The notes under the pieces were generated by a model. It saw only the letters and a program-made list of their open reading frames with translations, did no database searches and was not told the origin of the DNA. Both the position numbers and the translations under genes were made by a program. Below are positions 1 through 26,284 of a DNA stretch of 64,000 bases, one piece after another; positions within the stretch are counted from its first letter, which is position 1; the number at the start of each line of letters is the position of its first letter. This stretch comes from Littorina saxatilis (taxonomy: Eukaryota; Mollusca; Gastropoda; Littorinimorpha; Littorinidae), in assembly GCF_037325665.1 (NCBI RefSeq), contig NC_090253.1, forward strand, positions 24,119,411 to 24,183,410, read 5' to 3'.

Positions 1-1235
1 GCTGAGAGCACGTGTTGAAATATCTCATCGATGAGGTTGTGTCCGGGGTGTAGCTGAATACGGTGTCCAAATTTGAAAAAAGATCCACCGAGAACTTTGG
101 CCGTGCATCGCGAACAGACAGACAGACAGACACTAGTCGTATATATATATACTAGAATGAATACCCGCTTCGCCGGGAAGAAGTACTTAGAGCCGTACGC
201 CGGCTTCGCCGGGTCCGAACAATGGACCCGCCAAGCTTAGGTCCCTCCCAGATTCGTGGAATGGGAACAGCACGAAAATGATTCAGTGGCCATAATGCCA
301 TTCCTGACCATATCGAGTCCCATCCTTGTCGACGAATGTAACCGTGTTAATCACCTTTGGAGGCGAACTCCACTCAAACAGGATTGAGCAATTTATAGCT
401 TATCTGTAAGCCCTTTTGAACTGTTATGGCTTCTCAAAGGAAGGCCAGTACATACAATTACACAAAAGCCGCCAGACCACATCACAAACAGAACTGAACA
501 ATCCCCAGGTGTTGCTCACATAGAGAGACACACACACACACACACACACACAAAAACACAGAGAAGCCGTATCTATAGAGAGATAGATGACAGTGTATTT
601 TTCGCGTGGCTATAAATTGATTCGACCTTTGCACTTTTACAGTGAGGATAATTTACGGGTCCAATTTACGTTCTGTACACTACGTTGACCTTCTAAAAAT
701 AGAAACAGTAACAGAACGCCGGGAATATCCGAAGACGCTTCACACAAAAGTGCACCAAACGAAGGAAGGGAGGTAAACGCTGAAAACCTGGAGAAGATGA
801 GAAGATAAGGAAGAGTTACTTATATAATGGTGAAATGAACACAAAACCCAAAATCAGTTCAGCGCTGCGCGCTGAGAGCACGTGTTGAAATATCTCATCG
901 ATGATATTGTGTCCGGGGTGTAGCTGAATACGGTGTCCAAATTTGAAAAAGATCCACCGAGAAGTTTGGCGTTGTGATGTGGTGTAGCGGCTATGGTGTG
1001 TCGGTATGGGGGCCCGGGTAGCTGAGATGGAACTAAAATAGCTGAGGTGGAACCAAAATCGGTTCCGCGCTGCGCGCTGAGAGCACGTGTTGAAATATCT
1101 CATCGATGAGGTTGTTACCGGGGTCTCTCTGAATAAGCCCACCAAATTTGAAGCAGATCCATCGAGAACCTTGGCCGCGCATCGCGCACAGACAGACAGA
1201 CACACAGACACACAGACACTAGTCGTATATATATA
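1..1235. repeat. Dispersed ~1-kb composite repeat, copy 1
   Basis: From about 150 to 1215 this stretch matches 51380-52440 in the same orientation at high identity, including the motif CTTCGCCGGG and the AACAATGGACCCGCCAAGC stretch. A subunit beginning GCGCTGAGAGCACGTG recurs at 1, 869 and 1075, each followed by AAATTTGAA and a purine-rich tail, then a CAGA/CA run and TAGTCGTATATATA. No coding frame is convincing. It is probably a non-autonomous mobile element; its class is not recognised. Confidence 0.6.
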
Positions 1236-1698
1236 TAGATATATATATAGATATAGATTCCGAGTTATTTATATTATTATTTTGGCATTATACAAAAGTA
1301 AAAAAATATTCTTCATAATAAAAAGCAAATTAGCATTCAAAACGCTCCACTCGAACCATATTCCGCGTACACTAAGGCGACAACCGGCAAAATCTCAGTC
1401 TACTTCCATCCCCATTTTGAAATTATACTGCAACAACAGTCTTCTAGAACTTCTTGGACAGTCTGTTATGCCAATTACTCAGTGTGACGGGAAGAAAATG
1501 CTCGTAGGCAAAGAGCAATAACTGACTCTATACCGCCTCTTTAATTTGCTGGTCAGTCAGTCCGGCGGCGGAGCTCTCTCCGTGTTCTTAACAGTTGTTC
1601 CTGGACTGAGAAAAGTTTCTCTCGTGGTCACAGTTGTGATTCTTTCGCCTTCTAAGTTAGTAGTGAACGACAAAGCTGCTTTGTTTATTTGTTTGATT

Positions 1699-2240
1699 GT
1701 GTGTGTGTGTGTGTGTGTCAGCGGTGTGTGTGTGTGTGCGGTGTGTGTGCCTGTGTGTGTGCAGTGTGTGTGTGTGTGTGCAGTGTGTGTCAGTGTGCAG
1801 TGCCGGGTGTCGGCGGCGTGTCAGTGTCACGGACCGGGTGTGTGTACGGTGTGTGTGTGTGTGTGTGTGCACGGTGTGTGTGTGTGTGTGCAGTGTGTGT
1901 CAGTGTGTGTGTGTGTATGTGTGTGTGTGTGTCAGTGTGTGTCACGGTCAGTGTGTCAGTGTGAGTGTGTGTCAGTCAGTGCGGCCCCGCGTCAGTCCGA
2001 GTGTGTGCAGTGTGTGTGTGTGTGTGTGCAGTGACGGTGTGTGTGTGTGTGTGCCTGTGTGTGTGTGTGTGTGTCGCATGTAATTCAGTGCCACGGGTAG
2101 GCCCCTACAGTCATTTTTGAGAGCATTTGCGGGGTAGTTTCGCCCATTTTTGATAAGGCTATTTGATGACGTCATATTCGCCCGTTTTCAAAAGTTGAGG
2201 CGTCACTCTCACGTACCGTGGTTGCACTGACTGAGCTTTT
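1699..2240. repeat. TG-rich low-complexity tract with a decayed MITE end
   Basis: Positions 1699-2085 are almost wholly (TG)n with interspersed CAG. Open frames through it encode only Cys/Val or His/Thr runs and are not genes. The following 2086-2240 contains GATGACGTCAT and AAAAGTTGAGGC, motifs shared with the hairpin-ended MITE family at 4262, 45540 and 53011. This is therefore probably a diverged copy whose internal TG run has expanded. Confidence 0.55.
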
Positions 2241-2457
2241 TTTTTTATAAACTGTTTGTTTGCTGCAATGTTTGCCGGTACGACACTGATCTTTGCACTT
2301 TTCAGCTTAAATTGGTAGCTCACTCAAAACGATTAGCCGATTTTGTCGATTTCTTAAAAGTCGATATTTAAATCACAAAGGTGACATTGTATTCTGCATT
2401 GCCTCCTCAGTGTGTCCAAAAATATATACTATAGTGTTATGTCTCAGTGCTTGAGTG

Positions 2458-2525
2458 CCGGATCCTGAGCCTGGGGGCTCGAGCACCGACTCGCCGGTGC
2501 TTGAGCCCCCAGGCTCAGGATCCGG
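2458..2525. repeat. Long perfect-looking hairpin (31-bp arms, 6-bp loop)
   Basis: The left arm 2458-2488 (begins CCGGATCCTGAGCCTGGGGG) pairs with the right arm 2495-2525 (ends CAGGCTCAGGATCCGG) with one mismatch that can form a G-T pair. The loop is ACTCGC. It is GC-rich in an AT-rich neighbourhood. No other copy was seen in the window. Confidence 0.75.
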
Positions 2526-2938
2526 CTCGCCGGACCTCCAGCCACGGCCAAGCACGAATATGCCCAATTGAGAATGTGGCAGATTAAAATTGAGAACATC
2601 TTCCGGTTTCGGTTTTAATGTGATTGTACCTGGTATCACTGGACATATTGTTCGAGCTATGTGTGTATGGATGAACGAATCACCCTTTATTCGACTAATT
2701 TGTGTACATTTTGAGATTGTTTTAAGACAGTAGAACGAGTTGAAGAGAGGCGTTGAAGCGAGCCACACCAGGAATCGTCTTTCTCACTCTAATCGTGTAG
2801 ATTTTCATGATAACTAGCCTATATTTGCAGTTATAATATGAGTGACTGGGCTTCCGTAGAAGTTGTCAAGGATATATTCTGACAAATGGGAACGTTAAAT
2901 CCAGTGTGAATGCATTTTAAAATGAGATAACAACTGCC

Positions 2939-18096
<15,158 letters not shown>

Positions 18097-18564
18097 CACA
18101 AATGGGACTGAGAAGGGGTCATGAAACTGTGGGTGTGCATGTACCAAGGAAAGAGTTAATGTGCACTTTTTCAAGGATTGGCACAAAATTTGTTTCGTTT
18201 TGCAATAGCTAGGTCAAAAGACCAACTGGATTAAATGGCAATGGCCGGTCTTTTGAGAAGACAATAGGTCCAAACTTATCTGTCGACTAATGGTCCAAGT
18301 CACATACATACACACACACATATACACATGGATATTGGCATATGTTGGTCTTTATAACTCCGTGAAAAAAACTTTGCAACGTATTTGCATTAGTAATCCT
18401 ACATTTTGGCCAAATATGTTTAGCCGGCCTGAAAGACTGTTTTATTTTTTCCATTGGAGGCATTGTCTTTACAACATGCACAAAGAATTGGACAAATATA
18501 GAGATGAAAGTTGGTAAGCGCCTTACTTTCTGTAAACATTGTAGCTGATACGAGCTACTCTTTG
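18097..18564. other. Probable MAPKAPK5 3' UTR/downstream DNA
   Basis: Begins right after the stop codon. At 18126-18145 it has GTGGGTGTGCATGTACCAAG, a unit that recurs as an array at 21974-22190 beyond the LTR element. No certain poly(A) signal. The LTR element's TTTG duplication closes the stretch. Confidence 0.4.
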
Positions 18565-19213
18565 TGTAGCCGTGTGGCAATTTCATATACTGTTGTCCCT
18601 CTCTTTTTCTCCCTGTCTATTATCTTCCCCTGACCCAGGTTGTGTCTCCCGCTAGGAGTATTGTGTGTTGTAGCTAATTATAGGTGTGTAGGGAGGCTGG
18701 TTTCCTATTGGTTGAAGTTGTTTGAACGAGAGCGCGCGTGAGTCAGAATGACAGCGTGGGCTAGAACAGTACCCGGGGTGATTTCGAAGTGAGAGGACGT
18801 GTGTCAGTGTGCCTATCGGCTTGGATTTGTGCAGTTTAACTTTTGATTGAACGATTACTGTGTTAATGTAAGGAGTGTAGCTGAGCCATTATAACGTTTA
18901 TTTTGGCGAAGGAGTGATTCGAGTATTGTTTAGAGAGACTTTGTGTGTGTGAACAAACGTTTTAGAGCTGGTTTTATATCAGCGAGGTGACTTTCGACCG
19001 GGATCGTAATTCGAGTTCCGACGAGTTGTGTGCGGCTGTACATTGAGGAGTGAACTACACTGCTTTCTGGTGTCTACTTTCTGGTGTCTACTTTCTGGTG
19101 TTTGCTTTCTGGTGTACGTTAATTAAAAGTCACGTTATCGCAACCTCTGTCTTGGCGTCTCATTTATGCTTCCTGGCCTATTCCCCCCCCCCCTTCCACT
19201 CCACCCTATCACA
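18565..19213 (+). repeat. 5' LTR
   Basis: Direct copy of 20940-21576. Begins TG and ends CA. Contains short TTTCTGGTGTCTAC tandem units near its 3' end, in slightly different number in the two LTRs. Confidence 0.9.
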
Positions 19214-19300
19214 TCTGGCGCATGCGAGCAGGATTCAGGAAGTAGAGACGCCGTAGTTTAACACCAGAAAGCAGTGTAGGAGGGACTCCGCACATCCAAG

Positions 19301-20539
19301 ATGGCGGTCGACGTGGCTCCACGACCCCATTGGCAGGTGTTTCCCCCTCCCAGGCTTCCTGTCTTCACAAGCGGTGATGATGGCTGTCACCTGGACCATT
19401 TCACCACCGAGGCACGTCGCGTCATTTCCCACTTCAACATGGCGGCACTTGGAGGGGAGGGAGCAGAGTGGTTGATCCAGTCCCTCGCTGGGGCTGCCAG
19501 GAAGGAGGTTAACCTGCACCCCCCTCATGCGACCGCTACGGCTGACCTAGTCCTGACCATTCTGCAGGACACGTTTGGAGACCACGCCAGCATTTCTTCA
19601 CTGCTTTCGTCATTCTTCACGCGTTACCAGGGACAAGAGGAGGGCCTTCTTTCATATGCCCACAGTTTGCAGTCTCTGCATGTCAAGATTAATTCTGTTG
19701 TTCCTGATACATTGACAGATGATGCTCTCCGGGATCATTTCAGCCATGGACTGTTTTTGCATCCTCTACGACGAGATCTGCTGCGCTTTGTGAGAGGGCG
19801 TGAGGCTGTCACTTTTGCGGCAGTCCGTGCCGAAGCTCTCAGGTGGATGAGGGAAGATGTCGATGTAGTGGCTGACCAAGCAACTCCTGTTTCCAAAGAG
19901 AGGAGTGCCGGGTTAAGTAGGCTGCAGGTCCCAGTCAACGAACTCGTCGTCAGATCAGCAGAGCTTCGCGCTGCCCTGGACCAACATCCGCGAGCTGCCT
20001 CACGTCATCAGCAACCGTCCGCGAAGCCACGTTGTTGGCTTTGTAACCGCCACGGCCATCTACAGAGCAGGTGCCCTACCAAGCGTCAAAGAGATCAACA
20101 ACCGCTGTCATGGAGACAGCCAAGTGAGAAACGTGTGAGTCAGTCAACATCCATCACGCAACCTCTCCGTGAGCAAAGCTGCCAGACAGAGGAAGAGCAT
20201 CAGAATGTGACACTGCCAGTCCCCGTGCAGCTACACGACACTCAGCAGGTCACATTTTGGGATTCCATGCTCAATCTTGCCCCTTTACCCCAAGTCCCTG
20301 CTACCCCAACATTCCCTGACCGAGGCACTGTCTACATGGCACGCCCTGTCTTCCCCCCACCCATCCAGCCTCTTCCGGTGCAGCCAGCAGCCCCTGCACC
20401 AGTTCCTGATCCACAGGCACCTCCAGCACGTGTTCAAGACCAGCCTCTGGCTAGAGACCCAGAACCTCTGGTTCCTCCTCCAGCTGCTGTGCCTGTGCGC
20501 CGCTCACAGCGTATACGGCAGAGATTGTCGTCGTTCTGA
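19301..20539 (+). CDS. Gag-like protein of the LTR element
   Basis: 412 residues, starting MAVDVAPRPHWQVFPPP in an ATGGCGG context. The N-terminal two thirds resembles gypsy/ARC-type capsid (DTFGDHASISSLLSSFFTRY, then LRRDLLRFVRGREAV). A CCHC zinc knuckle CWLCNRHGHLQSRC sits at about residue 245. The tail is Pro/Gln rich and ends RRSQRIRQRLSSF. Treated as part of a fossil mobile element. Confidence 0.85.
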   Translation: MAVDVAPRPHWQVFPPPRLPVFTSGDDGCHLDHFTTEARRVISHFNMAALGGEGAEWLIQSLAGAARKEVNLHPPHATATADLVLTILQDTFGDHASISSLLSSFFTRYQGQEEGLLSYAHSLQSLHVKINSVVPDTLTDDALRDHFSHGLFLHPLRRDLLRFVRGREAVTFAAVRAEALRWMREDVDVVADQATPVSKERSAGLSRLQVPVNELVVRSAELRAALDQHPRAASRHQQPSAKPRCWLCNRHGHLQSRCPTKRQRDQQPLSWRQPSEKRVSQSTSITQPLREQSCQTEEEHQNVTLPVPVQLHDTQQVTFWDSMLNLAPLPQVPATPTFPDRGTVYMARPVFPPPIQPLPVQPAAPAPVPDPQAPPARVQDQPLARDPEPLVPPPAAVPVRRSQRIRQRLSSF

Positions 20540-20939
20540 GCAGTCATGGGATTAACTTGATTTTATTTATTTTGAACAGACGGACTTGTGTGTAATATAA
20601 TAAGTGTGCCGCTGTCATAACCCCGCCATCCGTCTATTGTGAACAGTCAGGAAAACAATGTGCTGCTGTCATGTGGGCAATGTGTCATTTGTGAGACTTT
20701 TCGTGTTCTGCTAAGAGACTGTGTACACTATGATTATTGATTGCCTGTTGTATTGTGTCTTTTATGAATGGGTTGGGTGACTATGCGTGTCATCCGTGAC
20801 TGTTTCTGATTTTATTTGTTGTTTCACTTGGGTGAACTTGTATTTGTCTTTTGTGTTTGATTTATAGATGTCATTTTCAGCTAATCCGGCCCGAGGCGTT
20901 GTACCTGCGAGGACGCAGTTGGTATAGAGCTGGGGGGGA

Positions 20940-21576
20940 TGTAGCCGTGTGGCAATTTCATATACTGTTGTCCCTCTCTTTTTCTCCCTGTCTATTATCT
21001 TCCCCTGACCCAGGTTGTGTCTCCCGCCAGGAGTATTGTGTGTTGTAGCTAATTATAGGTGTGTAGGGAGGCTGGTTTCCTATTGGTTGATTGTTTGAAC
21101 GAGAGCGCGCGTGAGTCAGAATGATAGCGTGGGCTAGAACAGTACCCGGGGTGATTTCGAAGTGAGAGGACGTGTGTCAGTGTGCGTATCGGCTTGGATT
21201 TGTGCAGTTTAACTTTTGATTGAACGATTACTGTGTTAATGTAAGGAGTGTAGCTGAGCCATTATAACGTTTATTTTGGCGAAGGAGTGATTCGAGGATT
21301 GTTTAGAGAGACTTTGTGTGTGTGTTCAGTTGAACAAACGTTTTAGAGCTGGTTTTATATCAGCGAGGTGACTTTCGACCGGGATCGTAATTCGAGTTCC
21401 GACGAGTTGTGTGCGGCTGTACATTGAGGAGTGAACTACACTGCTTTCTGGTGTCTACTTTCTGGTGTCTGCTTTCTGGTGTACGTTAATTAAAAGTCAC
21501 GTTATCGCAACCTCTGTCTTGGCGTCTCATTTATGCTTCCTGGCCTATTTTCCCCCTTCCACTCCACCCTATCACA
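20940..21576 (+). repeat. 3' LTR
   Basis: Direct copy of 18565-19213, preceded by a purine tract GAGCTGGGGGGGA. Followed by TTTG, the 4-bp target duplication. Confidence 0.9.
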
Positions 21577-21964
21577 TTTGCACTGTGTTATTTTCAGATA
21601 ATGTGATTTAAAAAAAAAAATTTGTCTGCCGCCAATATTCTGAATTTTGGAACGTTGGCAGTCAAACTGTTGTTTGAATTTTGCTGCCAATCTGTTTATT
21701 CATGGCAGTCGGAGTTCTGCTTCGCTACATTTGTGCTAAATTGCTGGCTAGTAGCTCAGTCATTAAACTCGTTACCGTCATGACCAGTATCAACGAATGC
21801 AAATCGGTCGACACACGAGTTCATGTATGAGTCGGTCTTCTGAAATTTTGTTGCTTTTTTGGTGAGTATCTGTGTAAAGGTCCAATGAAGAACAATCGGC
21901 ACCCACACAGTAGGACCACTGGGTTATAGCAATCAGAAACGTCTGTTCTTTGACATAAATCGGA

Positions 21965-22214
21965 CTGGGGAATTGTGGGTGCACATACAATTGCCAAGTA
22001 ATTTAGAGTTTCTTTGAGTTTTGGTTGGCGCGCATGTCATGTACCAAGTGACATGTTTGAGTTTTGGTGGGTGCACATGTACTAAGTAAGGTGATCTTTT
22101 TAGTTTTTGTGGGTGCACGTGTACCAAATAAAGGGTTCTTTTGAGCTTTGGTGGCTGCACATGTATACATGTACCAAGTAAAGGGTTCATATGAATGGGG
22201 GGGGGGGGGGGGGT
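21965..22214 (+). repeat. Degenerate ~57-bp tandem repeat (GTGGGTGCACATGTACCA)
   Basis: About four units of GTGGGTGCACATGTACCAAG plus TAAAGGGTTC and TTTGAGTTTTG, ending in a run of G at 22198-22214. A single related unit sits at 18126. No coding frame. Confidence 0.6.
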
Positions 22215-23440
22215 GTTCCCTGGGTATGGGTCCCATGCTGGTTCAGTTCCACTGGATCACAAAATGTTATTTTTTGTCTGTCAGAGCAGTGCTTTATCAA
22301 TTGAGACAGTTAAGGCCAACTGTTAATTAATGTTGAGGGTAACTTTTTTTCTGTGAACAGGCAGCAGCAGCCATTAATTAAGCAATTTATTAGTTCTTTT
22401 TGTGGTATGTAATTACTTATAGGATGTACGGATTTTATTGTTTAGTACTGTATTTTAAAAAAAAGCTTGTTTTTTGTTAATGTTCATGTTCTATGCCGAG
22501 TCTGAACATACAGTCTGGGGGGGGGGGGGGGGGGGTGGGGGGGGGGGGGTGGGGGGTTGGGTTTGCTTATTGTGCAACATTTGACTATTTGTCCACCCCC
22601 CCCCCCAAAAAAGAAAAAAGAATAAAAAGAAAAGAAGTTTGAGCTACTCCTTTCTACAAATAAGCCAAGTTTTTTTGTTTTTTTTTTTAATGTCGTGCGT
22701 GTTTGTTTTTGGTTTTTGCTTAAATCTCATGCGTACACAATTCGTTTTCTGCACTTTGATATATATTCACATTATTAAGCCTTTCGCACATAATCATGAT
22801 TTCTTGATCCTTTGCAAGTCCCATAACAGAGCATGCAATCTAATGAAGCAGGGCTCACTCTCATCTGCTCAGGCCATGCCGTCTTCTGGTACAAAAGGGG
22901 GAAAGCAATTAGACGAATTCTTAAATTAACTCTGTCAGGTATGTATGGGTTGTGTGGGAGAGTGACATTTTTTTGCAAAACCTAGCTACGACAAACAAAG
23001 GAGTGACCAATTACATTTACAAGCGAGTATCTAAACAAAATGTCTATTTAGCAGATGATTCATGCAGCCTTCACAGGATCTGAACATGGATCTAGCATGT
23101 GATGTTTGGTGCTCTGAGAGGCATTTGAATAGTTAATGAGTTAAATATGTGTAATTCTTATGATTGCCACTTTGAAGATGAAATACTGCCAATTTGATTT
23201 TGTGCTGTGACTGCAGATCTCAGTGCATATATTTCTGCTCAATTTCATCTATATATCTGATACATGTGTATAAAGTTCATTTCTTGATTGAGACATTTTC
23301 AAAATGTCAGTTAGTTATGTACTTTCAGGGCTGATCGAGTTGCATGTAGACAAGCAGTCTTATTTTTCTCTCTTGGTAATGTTCTGACTTCAGATCACAA
23401 TACATTACCAGTATGTATATATAATTTCACCAGTGGAAAC
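22215..23440. other. Intergenic DNA with long G runs, no gene seen
   Basis: Long poly-G runs at 22518-22558 and a C run near 22597. A 96-codon open frame ends at 22929 with SSGTKGGKQLDEFLN. It has a hydrophobic N-terminal half from T-rich DNA and no usable splice context, so I do not call it. Confidence 0.45.
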
Positions 23441-23580
<140 letters not shown>

Positions 23581-23587
23581 TTTATGC

Positions 23588-24420
23588 AGTGGACCCCCAT
23601 TTTAAGACTTCCACAAATCTGAGAAAATCAGATCTTTAAAGTGTAGTTTCTAGAAGAAAGTTAATTTAAACTAAGAGTGTATGTTGCTGTGTGCAGGAAG
23701 GGGGGGGGTGAGGGGTTGAGAGGGGGGGGGGGGGGCGTAGCTGTGGTGCCACTGTGAGAAAGTTAATTGTGAGAGATAACAGATGTCGGTGTAGGTGTGG
23801 TCAGAGTGGTGGGGTGGTCTAGCACATGGGGAGGGGAGGGGAAGGGGGGAGGGTGGTGTTGAGGTAATAGGAGAATGAGCAACCAATAAAAGGGTGGGGG
23901 TGGGGGGAGGGGGGGGGCTGTAGTGGAGGGTGAGAGGCAGAGATATAGGTTGGAAGGAACCCTATGGGTTCAGTCCGTTTCCCAACAGCAAGCGCGCAGC
24001 AGGACCCAGCAAAGTGAAACATTATTTTGTTCCGCCCAAAAACATTACAGTCATCCTTGTGTGCGTGTGTTTGGGTTTATACTGTGGTGTTTGGTACAGC
24101 TGCGGAGATATACATATATCTATATGTGTGTGTGTTGTGGTGGATGTATGTGTGTGATTGTGTGTGTGTATGTGTGTGTGTGTGTGTGTGTGAGTGCGCG
24201 CGAAGCGGAGAGAGGATGGCAGAATTGGTGCGGGGATAGGGACGAGAGGGGGGAGGGGGGAGAAGCGAGTAAAGTTTAAAGGAGAGAGTTTTGTAAATGG
24301 GGTAAATTTACAGACGTTTAATGAACAGAAGATGTAAGAAAGTAAGGTCTTGAAAAAAAGAAGTCTTAAATCATTGGGGGGGGGGGGGGGGGGGGTCTTA
24401 AAAGATGTGTTCGACTGTAT
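23588..24420 (+). mobile_element. TIR-MITE (TACAGTGG...TTAAGAC family), near full-length
   Basis: Left end CAGTGGACCCCCATTTTAAG and right end GTCTTAAAAGATGTGTTCGA then CTGTAT form the inverted ends. Inside are CCACAAATCTGAGAAAATC and TTTAATGAACAGAAG, as in the 5925 copy, plus G-rich and TG-rich filler. Fragments of this family also occur at 8878, 10157, 46410, 50410, 51291, 53886 and about 61860. Confidence 0.6.
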
Positions 24421-24658
24421 TTTTCCCTTTTTATGGCTCTGTGCATAATCAGTTGTGCCCATGAGGGTGCAATTTTATCATTTGTCTAATGTTATGCATT
24501 TGTGAAAGGGTTTTGCTAACCATTCATGTGTCTACAATATTTGCATTTGAAGATGAAGCCTCCTTGATTACCAGTGAATGATATCCAGAAGAAATTATGG
24601 GGCATTTGACTTTTCAGCTGTTCAGGGTATACCTTTGTTTTTGATGTATTTCCTTAGA

Positions 24659-24945
24659 GAGTCGGAGTGGTGCTGTGGTTAGAGCACTTGCCACTCACGC
24701 TGGAGGTCGTGGTTCGTCCCCACTGGGGGAAAATACAAATACCCAATTATTTTTTCCGTGCACTCTCCAGTCCACCCAGGTGGAAATGGGTACCTGACCC
24801 TATTTAGGTAGGCGGAAGGCAAAGGCAGCGAGGGAGAGGAGATGGGCACCGCCCTCATAAAGCTGGCCCCAGAAAAGTTGAGATCTCTAACATATCTCTC
24901 TCCCCTACGACCAGATGGTTATGGGAATACCTTAACCTTAACCTT
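24659..24945 (+). mobile_element. tRNA-derived SINE with (TTAACC)n tail
   Basis: The head AGTGGTGCTGTGGTTAGAGC (A box-like) and GGTCGTGGTTCGTCCCC (B box-like) starts a 290-bp unit ending ACCTTAACCTTAACCTTAG. The tail resembles but is not a telomere repeat. Only one copy in the window. Confidence 0.65.
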
Positions 24946-25214
24946 AGTCTCTTGTTAATTAATAATGTTATTCTCTTATGTGTATGTCAGAAAAAAAAGG
25001 GAAAATACAGTTGATGAATTGTGTCAGTGTCTATTTTTACCCACAAGTGAAGTATCGGCATAATCTGCTTCATTAAAGCCCATTGTATTAGTAATGTAAG
25101 AAATGTTCAACTGCTATGCCCCACGCCTAATACCTCTCTTAAATATAAAGGAGGGACGAGGTTGTGTCAAATGAAGGGATTTACTTTTACAATGAAGTTT
25201 ACAAACATTTGAAA

Positions 25215-25462
25215 CCGTTGCCTTTTTTTGTGTGTCTTTTTTGTGTGTCCTTTTTTTATGTGTCCTTTTTTTGTTTTTGTGTGTGTGTGTCCTTTTTTGT
25301 TTTTGTGTGTGTCCTTTTTTGTTTTTTTGTGTGTCCTTTTTTTGTGTGTGTCCTTTTTTGTGTGTGTCCTTTTTTGTGTGTCCTTTTTTGTGTGTGTCCT
25401 TTTTTGTGTGTGTCCTTTTTTGTGTGTGTGTGTCCTTTTTTTGTGTGTGTCCTTTTTTTGTG
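25215..25462 (+). repeat. TGTGTCCTTTTTTG minisatellite
   Basis: About 17 units of CCTTTTTTG plus a variable GTGTGT spacer. Frames on both strands stay open purely by repetition. Confidence 0.9.
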
Positions 25463-26284
25463 TTGCTTCTTAAATTCTCTGAATTATGCTTGTACATGTA
25501 CACTAAACGGTTATACATCTATGAAATTGTTTTATGACAACTTTTAATTTTTTTAGTCATTATTAAAACAATGCATGCAATCGTAGTTTTAATTTTGATT
25601 TTTGTGTGTGTGGAACCATGCACTGGTAGCTGGTGGGTAATATTTGTCATGGTCTGAGTTTGTGCCATATTTGTGTGCATTCCATTTTTGACCAGGAATG
25701 TATTGTTGTTTTTAGCTGTACAATGCAAACTACTTTTTGTACATATGCATACATTTGCAAACATAGGCACAGCATATTGTGGCTAAACTGGTTTATTTAA
25801 AACACAGATTTTTATGAATTTTTCTCTTTTCTCTTCAGTCGAACAACATAATGAACTTTTTTTTATGCCAGCTGATTGCAATGATATGAACATGCTTTTT
25901 GTGTGTGTAAAGGTACATGTAATTCATCTTTACTATGGCATTGGAGATGAGAATGCATGTCTGCCATGATTTCAGTGAACTCCAATGTCACTTCTTTGAA
26001 AGCAGAAAGCAAAAAGCTTTCTGTGTGGATATCCAGCGTTAAAAATCAATTGCGAATGACTTATCACTTTTGTTGTTGCCATTATTAATATTGCAGAGTG
26101 TACCTATTGTTTCTGTTAATGCAGCTATTATTTTTACATTAAAAAGATACATTTTTAAGAAAGAATAAATATAATATGAAAATAGTTACTGCATAATACC
26201 ATCAGATTTCTTCCACTTTTTTTTAAATCATCATTTCATTATTTTATTTTTTTAACACAAAACTAGTTTCTAGGATTAGACACA
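25463..26284. other. Intergenic DNA, nothing recognised
   Basis: AT-rich; no ends, boxes or convincing frames. Confidence 0.5.

Larger units (their letters stand above)
18565..21576 (+). mobile_element. Gag-only LTR retrotransposon (Ty3/gypsy-like), looks whole for its type
   Basis: Two direct LTRs, 18565-19213 and 20940-21576, run TGTAGCCGTG...CCTATCACA. They differ by about 1 % substitutions plus a few small indels, so insertion is recent. A 4-bp TTTG flanks both ends. TGGCGC after the left LTR may be a primer-binding site, and GGGGGGGAT before the right LTR a polypurine tract. The internal region codes only a Gag-like protein; no pol region is present between the LTRs. It is thus a non-autonomous element of the TR-GAG kind, needing enzymes from a relative. 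It lies just past the MAPKAPK5 stop codon. Confidence 0.9.

Noticed and set aside
816-1211. 131-codon minus frame in the first repeat block
   Set aside because: It spans two tandem subunits of the dispersed repeat and repeats the same peptide, so it is not a gene.
2373-2768. 131-codon minus frame with GSGSG/PEPGG segment
   Set aside because: Its complex-looking part is the 68-bp hairpin; no splice or family support.
19735-19938. Minus-strand frame in the LTR element
   Set aside because: Shadow of the Gag reading frame.
22639-22929. 96-codon frame ending SSGTKGGKQLDEFLN, considered as a distal MAPKAPK5 exon
   Set aside because: The phase needed to join the exon ending at 16667 meets a stop within a few codons, and no similarity to MK5 tails is visible.
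24920-24945. TTAACC repeats taken as telomere-like DNA
   Set aside because: Only three units, not TTAGGG, and placed exactly at the SINE's 3' end.
25114-25547. Lys/Thr/His-rich minus frame and Phe/Cys/Val-rich plus frames
   Set aside because: They arise from the TGTGTCCTTTTTTG minisatellite.
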